Assembly: GCA_019722365.1 (NCBI GenBank)
Contig: JADFUC010002075.1
Coordinates: 155,197 to 219,196, forward strand
Length of the DNA stretch: 64,000 nucleotides
Source of the DNA: Lithospermum erythrorhizon
Taxonomy: Eukaryota > Streptophyta > Magnoliopsida > Boraginales > Boraginaceae
Direction: 5' to 3'
Below, piece by piece: positions 36,225 through 48,753 of the stretch. Under the pieces are notes generated by a model. It was not told the origin of the DNA. It made no database searches and saw only the letters and a program-made list of their open reading frames with translations. The first letter of the stretch is position 1. Each line of letters starts with the position of its first letter. Both the position numbers and the translations under genes were made by a program.

Positions 36225-39200
36225 ATGGCACAATCATCATTAGTGAATGATCTAAATGGAAGGTGCTCTAGGACTTCAAGTGATGTGTCTGTGAATTATG
36301 AAATTCAAATTGAAGAAAATGGTGGAAAATCAAATGGCACTGAACCCAAGTTGGCCAATGACATTGATGATTCAGGTCATATTAAAATTTTATTTTTCAA
36401 TAAGTAGACGTTTATTTTTCAAAAACCTTTATTTTTATAAGTAGACATTTATTTTTCAAAAAGATTAAGAGGATGTTTGTATGAGTTGTTTATTTTTATT
36501 CTTTTTGATAATGGTATTGCAAATATGATTCTATGTTTCTTTATGGTATTGAATCTTGAGCCATTTTGGTTTCATATTTCAAGATTTTTATCAACTTATA
36601 GGGTGGTGAAATCTGTGAGCTATATGGTAGCTTAGAAAGAGGTTAGTTATTGGAATAAATAATGGTTGCTGCCTCTAGTCTATAGGAGCTTTCAAGAATA
36701 GCATTAGCAATGAGCTAATGATTCGGTCTTAGAGCAGAGCCTTTGTGTTATTGTTTATGCATAATGATAATATTTCAATGAAACTCCTTAGAATATAAAG
36801 AGATTGTAGTTAATTTGGTAAGTTTGATAACATTGGTTTTATCAGCTATCGACCATACTGAATTGCATATGCTCTGAGTACAGTACATATTTTGATTGAA
36901 AAATCTTAAGTCATGATGAAGTGGTGGTATCAAAACCTCTAGTCTTGTTGATTTCTTACAACACGTATGGCAGACGGAGCTTACCCCGTGCCCAGAAATT
37001 TATTTCTTGAATTTTGAACCCATGAAACACAAGGGTTGATCAATTTTTTTTTTGAAGTTGAACCTTCTATGGGTATTCCTTTTGAGAGTTATATACTGTA
37101 CAACCATTTTGTCGTAAAGTGGTGACCTGATTGTACCAATGTTCGGAAGTCATGATTATTCCTTAGTCCTGCCATACAGCTTTCATGTTTATCTTAAGTA
37201 ATTAAGATAAGATTTGTCTAAGAGATCCAGGATACAATATCTTTCTTTTGTCAGAAGTGCTTTAAATTGCTTGTCAACTGCAAGTATCTCCAGACAAATA
37301 AAATTCCTCGTCTCGGCATTGGGAGTAGCTCATAAGTAATTGAAGCCATAAACATGTGATCAAACTTGAAGTGATGAAAGAGTGTTTATGAGTAACGTAA
37401 TTTCACTGCTAATCATACATCATTTCGGAGAATTTCACTTGTTTGAGAAGAATATAAACCTAATAATTAGTTCCGTATTGATGAAATTTTGATGAACTCC
37501 TGAGAGTCCATAGATAATGACCCTTATGACAGCTTTGTTTCACATATATTAGGTTATGTTAGACATTATGCCCAGCTATCCGATAGTTATTGTTGCTTTG
37601 AAAGTATGCTCAACTTTCATGTGTTCTTAATGGTTTCTGTGGTACAAATGGTATTATCAACTTGTTGCTGGAACTAATTTCTGATGCTTGCCCTTGTATT
37701 TCTGCTAGCAAAGTTACCTTTTACTTTCTTTCTTTTTCTGCATTTATTATTAGTCAGTTCGTTTCTAAGATCCTATTGTATTGGTGCAACAATCTTTTAC
37801 TAACATTTAGCTGAAATACTTGTTCCGTTTCTCCAGGATCTATATCTGATGAGAGAAATTTACCCGGTGAAACAACTGCTGAAACGTCTAGAGGTGATGA
37901 AGCAGGACCTGCCTCTAGCCAGATTACAAAATCTGAGAAACATAGAAAAGATAATGCTTTTGGAATGCTGGCAGCAACCTTTTTTGATGATAAAAGATCT
38001 CTAAGAAAGAGGGTTAGTGATGGTCTCAAATATTAGGCTTTGTTTTAGGTGTATCTTTAATAAAATAATTTGTTTCTTACTTTCTTGTAAATTGTATATT
38101 TGAATGACTCAGACTTTTGTTCATCTGGCTTGAACAGTTTTCACATAGTTATTTGTTACATGAAGATGCATTTTGTTGTAGATGCTGGTTCTTAGGCATC
38201 GAGTATTTGGAATTGGATATGAAAAATAAAAAAATCTAACCATCTTACCAAAGTCTTCCTTACATGGCATTAGTGTCCCTTTGAAAGATTTACCCATGCC
38301 TATGCATGATCACCGCTTTTTGCATGATGCTAATAGATAGTAATGAAGATTCCTTGCCTTGAATTTTCCAGATAGCTTTAGACATAAAGCTCGATAAGGT
38401 TGTTTGATCGGTTTAAGACTGTGCGAGCCCCGTTGCTATATATCTGAATTGATTAGCATTAGCTAGGGGAATTTTTCAACCATGGTATTTTCGAAGTAGA
38501 TATTAAGATGTTATTCTCTTATGGTTCTAGATCTGTAAAATCACTAAACGGCCATTCTTTTCCGAGTTTCATAGACCCAACATATCTTTTGACTCCCAAA
38601 TCCCCTTTCAAGGGCTTCTAGCATTATGTTGGAGTAATGACCATTGTTTGATTTCCCATAATAGGCAACTCCAATACATTATTGTGCAACTGTTTATAGA
38701 TTTTTGTAGAGTGCACGTGTACTCATGTGTAGTAGGTATGCCACTGGATTTTGATATGTAGTTTGAAGGATATTATTATTTGTTCTAAATATCCAGTAAT
38801 GAATGAGTTTAACAGATTCTTCTCATTACATTCTGCAGCTCAAACTATTGCAGCGCCTTGTTAATGTTCGAGAGGATGGCTCTGTCCAATTTGATGTTCC
38901 GGGAGATATCAAACCACGTTCTCTTGATTTTGGTACCGGGGTTGTCTATAATGGAGCAACAGATGAAGGACCAGGTGATGTAGATGTTCATAATTTTCCC
39001 CCACTGCAAATTGTCATGCTAATTGTTGGGACCAGGGGAGACGTACAGCCTTTTGTTGCAATTGGAAAACGTCTACAGGTTTTAGTCATGCTATTCTAAA
39101 AACTGTTATTGATATGTATTGGTGAATGCAACATCATTTTTATATCAGAAACCCAATTTTTGAAACTGAGAATTGGCACTTGAAATCTGTGTACAGATCA

Positions 39201-42200
39201 GTTATACTTCATTATCACTGTTTCAGATAGAAGTTTGTGTTTGAAATGTTAGTGTTACTAGAGAAACGTTTGTATATTTTGTTTCCCAGGAATATGGTCA
39301 CAGGGTAAGGCTTGCCACTCATTCTAATTTTAAGGACTTTGTTTTGTCTTCCGGTTTGGAGTTCTATCCACTTGGTGGCGATCCCAAAGTCCTTGCTGGG
39401 TGTAAGTTAACAATTATACATTCTACTGATATTTTGTTTGAACTTGGTGTATTTTCTTCATTCTCAGAAGATCGTTTCAACAGTCATGTAATCATGATAT
39501 CTGTTGATTTCTTTAGAGTTGCAGGGGATCCTTCATATTAGCATAGTAGATGTTACCATATAGTATTATAGTTCAATCTGTTTACGACATTCCCAACAAC
39601 CACTCTGTAGTGCATTAATATTTTGTTGTAGTAACTAGTAACTGCATTCCTTTTGCAAACTTATTAATGCCAGTTTCATTTTCTGCAGATATGGTCAAGA
39701 ATAAAGGGTTTTTGCCATCTGGACCTTCCGATATTCATATCCAAAGAAATCAAATAAAAGAGATCATATTTTCTTTACATGATGCATGTGTGAAACCTGA
39801 TCCAGAGTCTGGCATTCCATTCGAGGTGGATGCTATTATCACTAATCCTCCTGCATATGGTAAGATGCTTATGTTAACAAGTATATTGAGATCAAATTGG
39901 ATTTTTAAAGAAACAATGATGTTTTTGTGAGAATAATTTCTCGTGTTTATTTTAGTGAATATAGTGACATATTTATACAAGTTACATCACTCTATACAAC
40001 TAAATATAAATGGAAAGAATAAAAGATCCAACAGCTATAAAATCAATTCTAAGCTAATTAATTACATAGAAGATCTTTCCTTTTATAGTCTAGCGACTAT
40101 AGTTCAATACTCCCCCTCAAGCTGGACGGTAAATATTGATGAGTCCGAGCTTGCTTAGAAGTAAGCTGAACTATTTTTCTAAAAGGCCTTTAGTGAGGAT
40201 ATCTGCTAACTGTTGTTCGGTAGGTATATGTTGAATGCTGATAATTTTTCCTTTAATTTTTTCTTCGATAAAGTGCCAGTCCACCTCCACGTGTTTGGTT
40301 CGGTCATGTTGTAATGGATTGTGTGCTATACTGATAGCTGACTAATTATCACAATAAAGTTGGATAGGATGTCAAACTGTATGTTGAGTTCTTCGCATAA
40401 TCTTCTAATCCAAATGACTTCACATGCTTCATGAGCCATAGCTCTGTATTCTACTCCTTGCTACTACGTTTTGCTTCTTGGTCCTTCAGTTGACTAAGTT
40501 TCCTCTGACCATGGTGCAATATCCTGATTTTGATTTTCTATCGTCAATAGATCCTGCGCAATTTGCATCTGTAAAGGCCTTTATCGATTTGTCATTTGAC
40601 TTCTTGAACAGTAGGCCCTTTCCTGGTCAAATATTTGAGAATTTTGTAGACAACATTGAGGTGTCCCTGACATGGGTTATGCATATATTGGCTTACGAGG
40701 CTGATTGCAAATGCAATGTTTGGTCTTGTGTGTGAAAGATAAATTAGCTTCCCTACCAATTGCTAGTACATTATTCTGTTAACTGGTTCCCTTGAAACAT
40801 TTTGTCTTTATTTTCAAGTTCCACTGGTGTACTGCTTGCCTTGTATTCCAACATTCCTATTTTTTTTAGTAGATCTAAGGTGTACTTCCTTTGTCATATT
40901 GATATCCTTGCCTATTCCTTGCGATTTCCATCCCAAAAAATATTTTAACATCCCTAAATCTTTGACCTCAAATTCTTTGGCTAATAGTCTTTTCATTTGT
41001 TTGATTTCTGTTACATCATCCTGTAACAATAATATCATCTAACATATACAATTAAGATTGTTAGCTTACCATTACCTGTATGTTTGATAAACAAGGTGTG
41101 ATCCGCTTGACTCTGTTTGTATTCAAGATTTTGCATCACTCTTGAGAACTTGTTGAACCATGCTCTAGGTGATTGTATCAAACCTAAAGTGATTTTTGAA
41201 GTTTGCACACTTGATTGGTTCCTTGTTCAAATCCTGGAGGTTGTATCATATATACCTCTTCTTCTAGTTCACCATTTAAAAAAATATTTTTTATGTCCAG
41301 TTGGTGAAGTTCCCAATCTAAATTTGCTGCAAGAGAAAGTGAAATTGTTACTGTGTTTAACTTTACAACTGAGGCAAATGTCTCGCTGAAATCGATCCCA
41401 TATATCTGAGTGAACCCTTTTGCAACTAGCTACCCTTGTATCTGTTCATTTTCCCATTTTCATTGTATTTCACTATGAATACCCATTTACATCCTACAGT
41501 CTTCTTTCCTGGTGGTAACTTAATTAAAGTCCAGGTTTGATTCTTTTGTAAAGCTCTCATTTTTTCTAATACAACATTTCTCCATTCCGGGATTTGCAAT
41601 GCTTCCTTAACATCCCTGGGGGTAATAATTTCGGACAAACTAGCAATGAAAGCTTGAAAAGCAAAAGACATATTAGTATATGACACAAAATTTTCAATTG
41701 GATGTCTGACCCTGCTCCCTTTTCTAATAGCAATAGGAACATTAAGGTCATATTCAGGATTCGAAGTATTGTTACTTGATTGATCATTTTGAGTGATTTC
41801 AATCACCGGATTAGATTCCTTATTATCTTGAGGATTTATATCATTTTTTCTTGAATAAACTCGGAGGTTAGGAAGATTAAGTCTTTCAGTTGGAAGAACA
41901 TCCTCAACACCATTTTTAGGCTCAATATTTGGAGAGATGATATTTTCATTTGAATCATTAAGGCTCAACATTTTTGGAGATAAATTTTTCACATGTAACA
42001 TCCTTGGCTTGTTCCATATTTTGAGAAATCTGATGTATGACAGAGTTTATCGGGACATCTAGTCTCCACAGATTTTTTGCTTCACTGTATTTCTCCCCTT
42101 GAAGTGAAAAATAGGGAATGGTTTCGAAAAAAGCTACATCATGTGATACAAATATTTTTTTCATTTGAGAGCAAAAACAACGATATCCTTTCTAGATAGG

Positions 42201-45200
42201 AGAATACTCAATAAAAACAATTTTAGTAGATCGAGGATCAAGTTTTGATCTCTCTTGTAAATGTACATGTACAAAGGCAGTACACCCAAAAGTTTTTAAA
42301 GGAAGATTTAAAGAAAACATATGAGGATATTTTGATTCTAGTATAGAGTAAGCAGTTTTAAAATTCAGAGTATGACTTAGAAGTCGATTTATCAGATATG
42401 CAGCGGTAAGAATGGCATCACCCCATAAATACTTAGGAACATGCATGGTGAACATAAGAGCTCGTGCAACCTTCAATAAATGACGGTTTTTACATTCAAC
42501 AACCCATTTGTTGGGGTATATATATAGACAAGCTTTGATGAATAATGTCATGTTCGTTAAAAAAATTGTTTAAGGTAGAGTTAAGAAATTCTGTTCCATT
42601 ATCCGTACGAACAATTGTAACAGAGGTTTGAAATTGAGTTTGAATCATTTTTAAAAAAAAATTAAAAGCTATAAAATACATTAGTTTTGTGTTTTAACAT
42701 ATAAACCCAAATTAAGCGGGTGTGATCATCAATAAATGTGATGAACCATCAATGCCCATGTGATGTAATTACTTTAGAAGTACCCCACACGTCACTGTGA
42801 ATAATAGAGAACGGACTAGAGGGCTTGTACTTCTTTGGAGGAAGATTAGAACGGGCGTGCTTGGCAAATTGACAAATATCACATTGTAGATGCATAGTTT
42901 GGTTCAATGTAGGAAATAGTTTTTGTAAGTAATTAAAACTTGGATGACCAAGTCGATAGTGCCATAACTATTTCCTACAATGAAGCAAACTACAATGATG
43001 TTTTTCACCGATAATATATTTCCTATATTAAGTTTTAAATTTTCAGAAATTATAATGATGTTTTTGTGAGAATAATTTCTCTTGTGTTTATTTCAGTGAA
43101 TATAGTTACATATTATACAAGTTACATCACTCTATACAACTAAATATAAATGGAAAGAATAAAAGATCCAACAGCTATAAAGTCAATTCTAAGCTAAGTA
43201 ATTACATAGAAGATCTTTCCTTTTATAGTCTAACGGCTATATTTCAATAATTTTACTTCATGTTTAGTCTTTCCTCAATAACTATTAGTGTCCATGAAAA
43301 ATGTAGATCTGTGACACTGAAACTCTGAAAGCATTCTATATTTTAATTGATTTAGTGGGTTTTTGCTGACCTTTTCCAGGAGCTTCTTGTGAGCATTTGG
43401 AAACTTTAAGACTCCAAGATTTTTTGTTATACAAGAAAAACACGCTACAAAAAATCTCGCCCAAACACCTTCTTAGCTAATATGGAATGATTTTAGAGTA
43501 CAACATTGTGTATCTTATTGATGTTAGGGTAATTTCATTCTGGTTGTTCACTTGGGAATTTTTTTTTTCAGGGCATACTCATGTTTCAGAGGCTCTGGGA
43601 GTACCAATACACATATTTTTCACCATGCCATGGACGTAAGTATTTTCCTTTTCCCATAATGTTTTAGTAAATCAGGACTATGTTAGGCTCCTTCAATTTG
43701 CTACATCTGATTGTGTTTCTGTTCTATATTTCCTTCCATGTTTTCTCACTAGGCCCACAAATGAATTTCCTCATCCTCTTTCTCGCGTTAAACAACCAGT
43801 TGCCTACCGAGTAAGTACAGCACCTCAGTAATTTTTGTTGAATCATGCAGATTCTATATTTTGAGGTTCTTATGTATCTTTTTTGTTGTTCATTTACACT
43901 TGTTCTTTCTGACAGGTATCTTACCAAATTGTTGATGCCCTTATATGGCTTGGGATACGGGATGTGATAAATGAATTTAGGAAGAAACAACTGAAGCTGA
44001 GGCGTATAACATATTTGAGTAGTACCTTTAGTTCTCCTCTAGATGTACCTTATGGATATATTTGGAGTCCTCATCTTGTTCCTAAACCGAAAGGTACCTC
44101 TGCATTTTCCATTTCATTCATAGTAATAGAGGAGAGTCAGGAGACAAAATCATTCCTGTGCGCTCTTGGTGATTCCGACAAACTTATTTTTTAAATTAAA
44201 AAAAAAAAGCTTTAATGGTGTTGTCATATGTTACATTGTTACTGCATTAAGATTCTTGTACTTTTGTCAAATTTGTAACTAAAAAAAAAAGAAAACAAGA
44301 TGATTGTTCTTCAAGAAGTTGGCTTGGGATTTGATAATTAGCTGAAATTCAATGTGTCTTCTGGTAGTTTGCATTTAGGTAGGTCATATGTTCCATGGTA
44401 TCAACTATCAAGGTTCTGCTTTTACTATTTTTGGTAGCAGACCATCAGCTCTGCAGCTGATCATCTCTGGATGTGAAGTTTGCAAATTTTGTATTAGAAA
44501 GAACAATCATGCAGCTATGTGTGAAATCTACAAAGCTCCCTGGATCAGTAAACTTCACGTGCGAGCTGGTGCATGCCATTGAAATGGCCAGGATTCAATA
44601 TTGATTCTTAAGTAATTATATTTCTTCACGTTGCAGACTGGGGACCCAATATCGATGTCGTGGGGTTTTGCTTCCTGGACCTTGCCTCAAATTATGAGCC
44701 GCCAGAGTCACTGGTAAAATGGATTGAAGATGGTACAAAGCCTATATATATAGGATTTGGGAGCCTTGTGAGTTTTATTTCAACAAACTAAGCATTAAAC
44801 ATTCATGGCATGTGCATACTTTGGATGTCAGGTGGAATTGTGCAGTATCATGATAAGACCATGGACAAGAAAAACTTAACCTTCTTGATACTCCTGTTCT
44901 GAATAAACCTACTGCATGAATCCTCTCACTATATAGTGTCCTTTTGAGGATCAAAGAAGGACCACTTCTGTGATGGATAAATGATGGAATTGGTAGATAT
45001 ATTCATAACAGATAATGTTTCTACTAGGTGCATATATAATTGTATCTTGGAGCTCAATCTTCTTCACATAAAGATCAAAACAGGTTTTACTTTTCTCATT
45101 GAAGTATAGTATGCTGCCATAGAAATAGTCTTACTTGAGACTAAGACCATTATTGTCATCATCTGTCCGTGCCCAATCAATAGGCTTTCTTCACTGGGAG

Positions 45201-48200
45201 CTTACAGGACAGATTAAATAAGTTAAATTTTGTTTCCCTTGCCATATATATTGATGAGATGTATCGTCAGCTGGCTGGTTGAGAGATCGTAACCACTATA
45301 TTCATTGTAATACAATGAGCTACCTCTTCGGGGCTTTTTTTTTCATCCTTGATCAAGAATGTTTTAGTAAAACCTCAATGATTAGGTCTAATCTTGATTA
45401 TTACTCACCTGGCTACTTTTCTGTTCAAATAAAAGAAAGATTTTTTTTAACTGTTATAAACATGCCAATTTTATTGGTATGCTGATATGGTTGGGAATTA
45501 TAAAGTAAACATTGGGATGACCTCTATGTTGAAACACAGATAACTTGCATATAATATTTTTTTGGGTTGTACTAGGTGGAACAAATCATTGTCATCTGTA
45601 TTTCTTCAAACATATGTCTGACTTACTTTTCTGCTCTCTGCATAACTAATGTACCATCCTCTTGCATTTACTTTAGCCTGTTCAAGAACCAAGAAAAATG
45701 ACAGAGATAATTGTTGAAGCACTGAAAATCACTGGTCAGCGAGGCATCATCAACAAAGGCTGGGGTGGCCTAGGGGAATGTATGTGAATTTTTTCTTCAC
45801 GTTTGTTTGTTATGATGCCCATATTGGGCTTTAGAAGCAATTGCTGACTAATTGGTAACTATGAGTAACTCAAAACTTTCTCGTGTTTTCCAGTGGCAGA
45901 GCCGAAGGACTTTGTGTACTTATTGGATAATTGTCCTCACGATTGGTTGTTTCCACGATGTGCTGCTGTGGTAAATCCTGTTCCATTAATTCATATTTTC
46001 TTTAATTAATGCTAGTGCTAAATTTACTTTAGGTTAAAACGCTTTGTAGGTTCATTATTTATTAACCTGGCAACTTTTGTTGTAAAAAATTCACATATAT
46101 GTTCATTTTTTTTCAAGGGAAAAAAACTATTACTGGTTTTAGCTCCACTCGATAGTCCTTTTACTTGGCCACCGCTTCCACATGGTTTTGACTCCGAAAT
46201 AATTTCAGAATGCGGAGAGTATCTCGCTTGATGCGTTGATATATATTTTAGTTCCTCCATTTTTATTTGAATACCTAGTTCACTATTTATTTTTTCTTAA
46301 AATGTGACAATGTTTTGCTCTAAACTAATTAAAATTTTCACAGAAAATAAAAATTGTTGGTAGTATTTCAAAGATATTGAAACATGAGTATCATGCCCAC
46401 TATGAAACTAAAAATTATTCACTTTTGTCACGTCAAATCTTAGACAGAATGAAAGTTAAGTATGTTATTCAAATAAAAACGGAGGAAGTCTTTGATTATC
46501 ATGGAATTTTTTTTTTGTTCAATAATCAGATCAACCTCTTGTAACACTTTGGTCCATGGATTGATCTTTTTCTACAGCACTAGTAAATGAAACATATGAA
46601 AAGAAGAAGTTAGTTTAGCTTATGTACACTATAATATATACATATGGATATTTTGAATTCATGACATTCAGTTAATCTGCTCAACCAACTTTTAAGTCTT
46701 TATGTGTTAAAACATTTTCTCAATTTTTTAAAGTACACATGCATGTTTCCTGTCATCCGAAAGAGATCAAGCAAAAGTTATCGCAAACTTATTTTTTGCT
46801 AGAAAAGTGAGTGAGTGGTTCATTGAGCATTCTTATTAGTTGTCAAATGATATCAGGTACATCATGGGGGTGCTGGAACTACTGCTTCTGGTCTTAAAGC
46901 TGCGGTAACTATATAAATGTTTTCATGCTTACACGTAACATCGTTATTCATCTGTATTGAAATATGAATTTTTCAGTGTCCAACAACTGTTGTTCCATTC
47001 TTTGGAGACCAACCATTCTGGGGTGAACGAGTGCATGAAAGGGGAGTTGGTCCGGCACCCATTCCAGTGAATGAGTTCTCTCTTGAGAAATTGGTCGCTG
47101 CAATCGAATTCATGTTAGAACCAGAGGTAATCCCCTTTACAAACTATTCCTTAGACAACTTCGTAAAGCATGCTTATAATATTATTCCCTTTTAACAAAT
47201 GATTAAGGTTCCCATGTTATAATGAATGGAGCTGCTGAGAGAACCTGTGTATAACTGCATCTGGTAGGAAAAATTTGCAAAATACCACCTTTTTAAATAA
47301 GTTATAAGAAATACCTCATCCCATGCTTTATTTAAATAATACCACCCTTTTTTTAACAAACATACCCTCCACCTTTTTTTAACACAAAATGGTACAACAT
47401 GATTTATGAGATAAAACAAAATATCATGCAATATGACTATATGAGGAGATAAAAAAGATACAACAATATGAGCTACCGCGAAATATTATAGAAGAAAGTG
47501 GTAAGCGTATTTTTGCCCAAAGAGTAAAAGGTTAGGTTTCTTCAATTAAAACATTGAGAATGCTATTTTCTTATAAAATTAGGAAAACGTGGTATTCTAC
47601 AATGTTTTACGCATCTAGTGATTCTTGTCACCTTGGATGCATACGAGTAGTCTCACTCCTTACCCTCAATTAATGATGCATACATAAACATCCATATGTC
47701 CCAATGTCTCTGAAGAATCTCCGACCGAAACAGGATGGGTGGGGTGCAGATGGTTTGCAACCTTACCTCTGTGATAACAGAGAGGTTGTTTCCGAATTGA
47801 CACAAGAGTGAAGTGCAAACACTTTCGACTACTTTACAATAGATAAAAAACGTCGATTATGTAATGACCATTTTGATTTGTTCCATTATATTCAAGAGCT
47901 AGAGAATATAAAATATTTGACCCTCACTTAATGCTATAATGAAGAAAGTTGGTGTACTCTTCTTCGCCTGACTAGCTAGTCTATGAACTATAAAGAAAAT
48001 TTGGAATTGTCACACAAAGAGTGGCATCCTGTTAAGTCACATATGTCCCACATCTTCTCAACATCACATTAACGTCAACTTGTCTCATTGCTTTTGAAAA
48101 GGTTCCATCTGAGTGGGGTAGTATAAAGTAAATTTAGAATTGTTTCAAAGAGTGGCATCCTGATAAGTCACATATGAGGACATCTTCTCAACATCACATT

Positions 48201-48753
48201 CACGTCAACTTGTCTTAGTGTCTTTGAAGAAGCGTAAGTAGTGTAAGGAGGAATTTTAATTTATTTCATTATATCCAGGAGGCACGAGCCAGAAAACATA
48301 AAATGTTTGACTCCGAATGGCACCTTCTCAACAGATGTTTAATTAGGAAAATTTATGTTTGTGGTGATGTTTTATTGAAAAGCTCATATGAAGATATATT
48401 TTCTAACTTCAATAGTGTAGCAAATATGTCTTTGATTAGGAATATGGGGCAACTATTCCTTATAAAATCTTGTCATTTCTTACTGCCTGTGCATGTTTCT
48501 TTTACTGCATGTTGATAACCTGATATCATTTTTCTCCAATTTTCGATAGTCCGATCAACTAGAATTGTGATAAATGCAGGTGAAAGAGCGTGCATCTGAA
48601 ATGGCGAAGGCCATGGAGAATGAGGATGGAGTTGAAGGGGCCGTGAACACATTTCATTATCATTTTGTACGGAGAAAGAAAGAGTCTGAGATTGTTCAAC
48701 AGCGCCCATCGCATAGATTTTCTTTACTAGGCTGCTTTAGAGGCCAACCTTGA
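36225..48753 (+). CDS. UGT80A-like: Sterol 3-beta-glucosyltransferase (UGT80A type)
   Basis: Transfers glucose from UDP-glucose to the 3-OH of membrane sterols, giving steryl glucosides; the family acts at cell membranes. I infer fourteen exons: 36225-36375, 37837-38012, 38839-39078, 39290-39401, 39689-39859, 43572-43635, 43753-43810, 43916-44093, 44637-44767, 45677-45779, 45894-45970, 46857-46904, 46977-47126 and 48580-48753. All use GT/AG sites with consistent phases, giving 610 aa. An acidic, divergent N-terminus (1-165) precedes the GT28-like N-domain with GTRGDVQPF (173-181). The GT-B C-domain has IYIGFGSL (420-427), the sugar-nucleotide motif HHGGAGTT (489-496) and [12 protein letters not shown] (511-522). 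The closing LLGCF-type C-terminus also fits UGT80A. Length is near that of known plant members. Intron 5 (3.7 kb) holds an antisense copia element and intron 11 a MITE, yet the reading frame is intact. Confidence 0.93.
39917..40109 (-). repeat. LTR (3') of intronic copia
   Basis: About 193 bp, matching 43055-43249. Read on the - strand it follows the polypurine tract at 40110-40120. Confidence 0.8.
41426..42001 (-). pseudogene. Copia pol fragment (linker and RT start)
   Basis: 191 open codons: a low-complexity linker rich in Asn/Ser, then [16 protein letters not shown] and the RT start ([19 protein letters not shown]). This is the longest intact piece of the intronic element, implying a younger age than the family 1 copies. 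Confidence 0.85.
42192..42551 (-). pseudogene. Copia integrase C-terminal fragment
   Basis: 119 codons with [19 protein letters not shown] and [10 protein letters not shown], the conserved copia integrase C-terminal region. It continues the upstream frame at 42496-42681 ([13 protein letters not shown]). Confidence 0.85.
43055..43249 (-). repeat. LTR (5') of intronic copia
   Basis: Second LTR, direct repeat of 39917-40109 with a few substitutions and small indels. The sequence just inside it lacks a primer binding site. Confidence 0.8.
46251..46488. mobile_element. Stowaway-like MITE in UGT80 intron 11
   Basis: About 238 bp with long terminal inverted repeats. The left end ttcctccatttttatttgaa (46252-46271) is the reverse complement, with one mismatch over 22 bases, of the right end tattcaaataaaaacggagg (46466-46485). 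The size and the CTCC-type ends fit Stowaway. The TA target duplication is not clear. Confidence 0.8.
47998..48235. repeat. Tandem repeat in UGT80 intron 13
   Basis: Two copies of about 105 bp (about 48000-48110 and 48130-48235) share 'agagtggcatcctg.taagtcacatatg' and 'catcttctcaacatcacatt' segments. Flanking sequences at 47875-47930 and 48255-48310 also resemble each other. No coding potential. Confidence 0.75.

Larger units (their letters stand above)
39917..43249 (-). mobile_element. Truncated copia element in UGT80 intron 5
   Basis: A 3.3-kb Ty1/copia insertion antisense to the host gene. Two direct LTRs of about 195 bp lie at 39917-40109 and 43055-43249 and are very similar. On the - strand the interior starts at GAG-pre-integrase ([11 protein letters not shown], about 42960), then integrase ([15 protein letters not shown], about 42700-42750; RTDNGTEF, about 42590), RT with [14 protein letters not shown] (41450-41500) and YVDDI (about 41030), and RNase H EYRAMA (about 40440). 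A polypurine tract (gagggggag) abuts the left LTR. Gag, protease and a recognisable primer binding site are absent, so it has lost its 5' internal part. Several frameshifts and stops. Confidence 0.88.

Noticed and set aside
38985..38990. Internal GT in glucosyltransferase exon 3 as a splice donor
   Set aside because: Reading through gives the conserved GTRGDVQPF domain in frame, so the exon continues to 39078.
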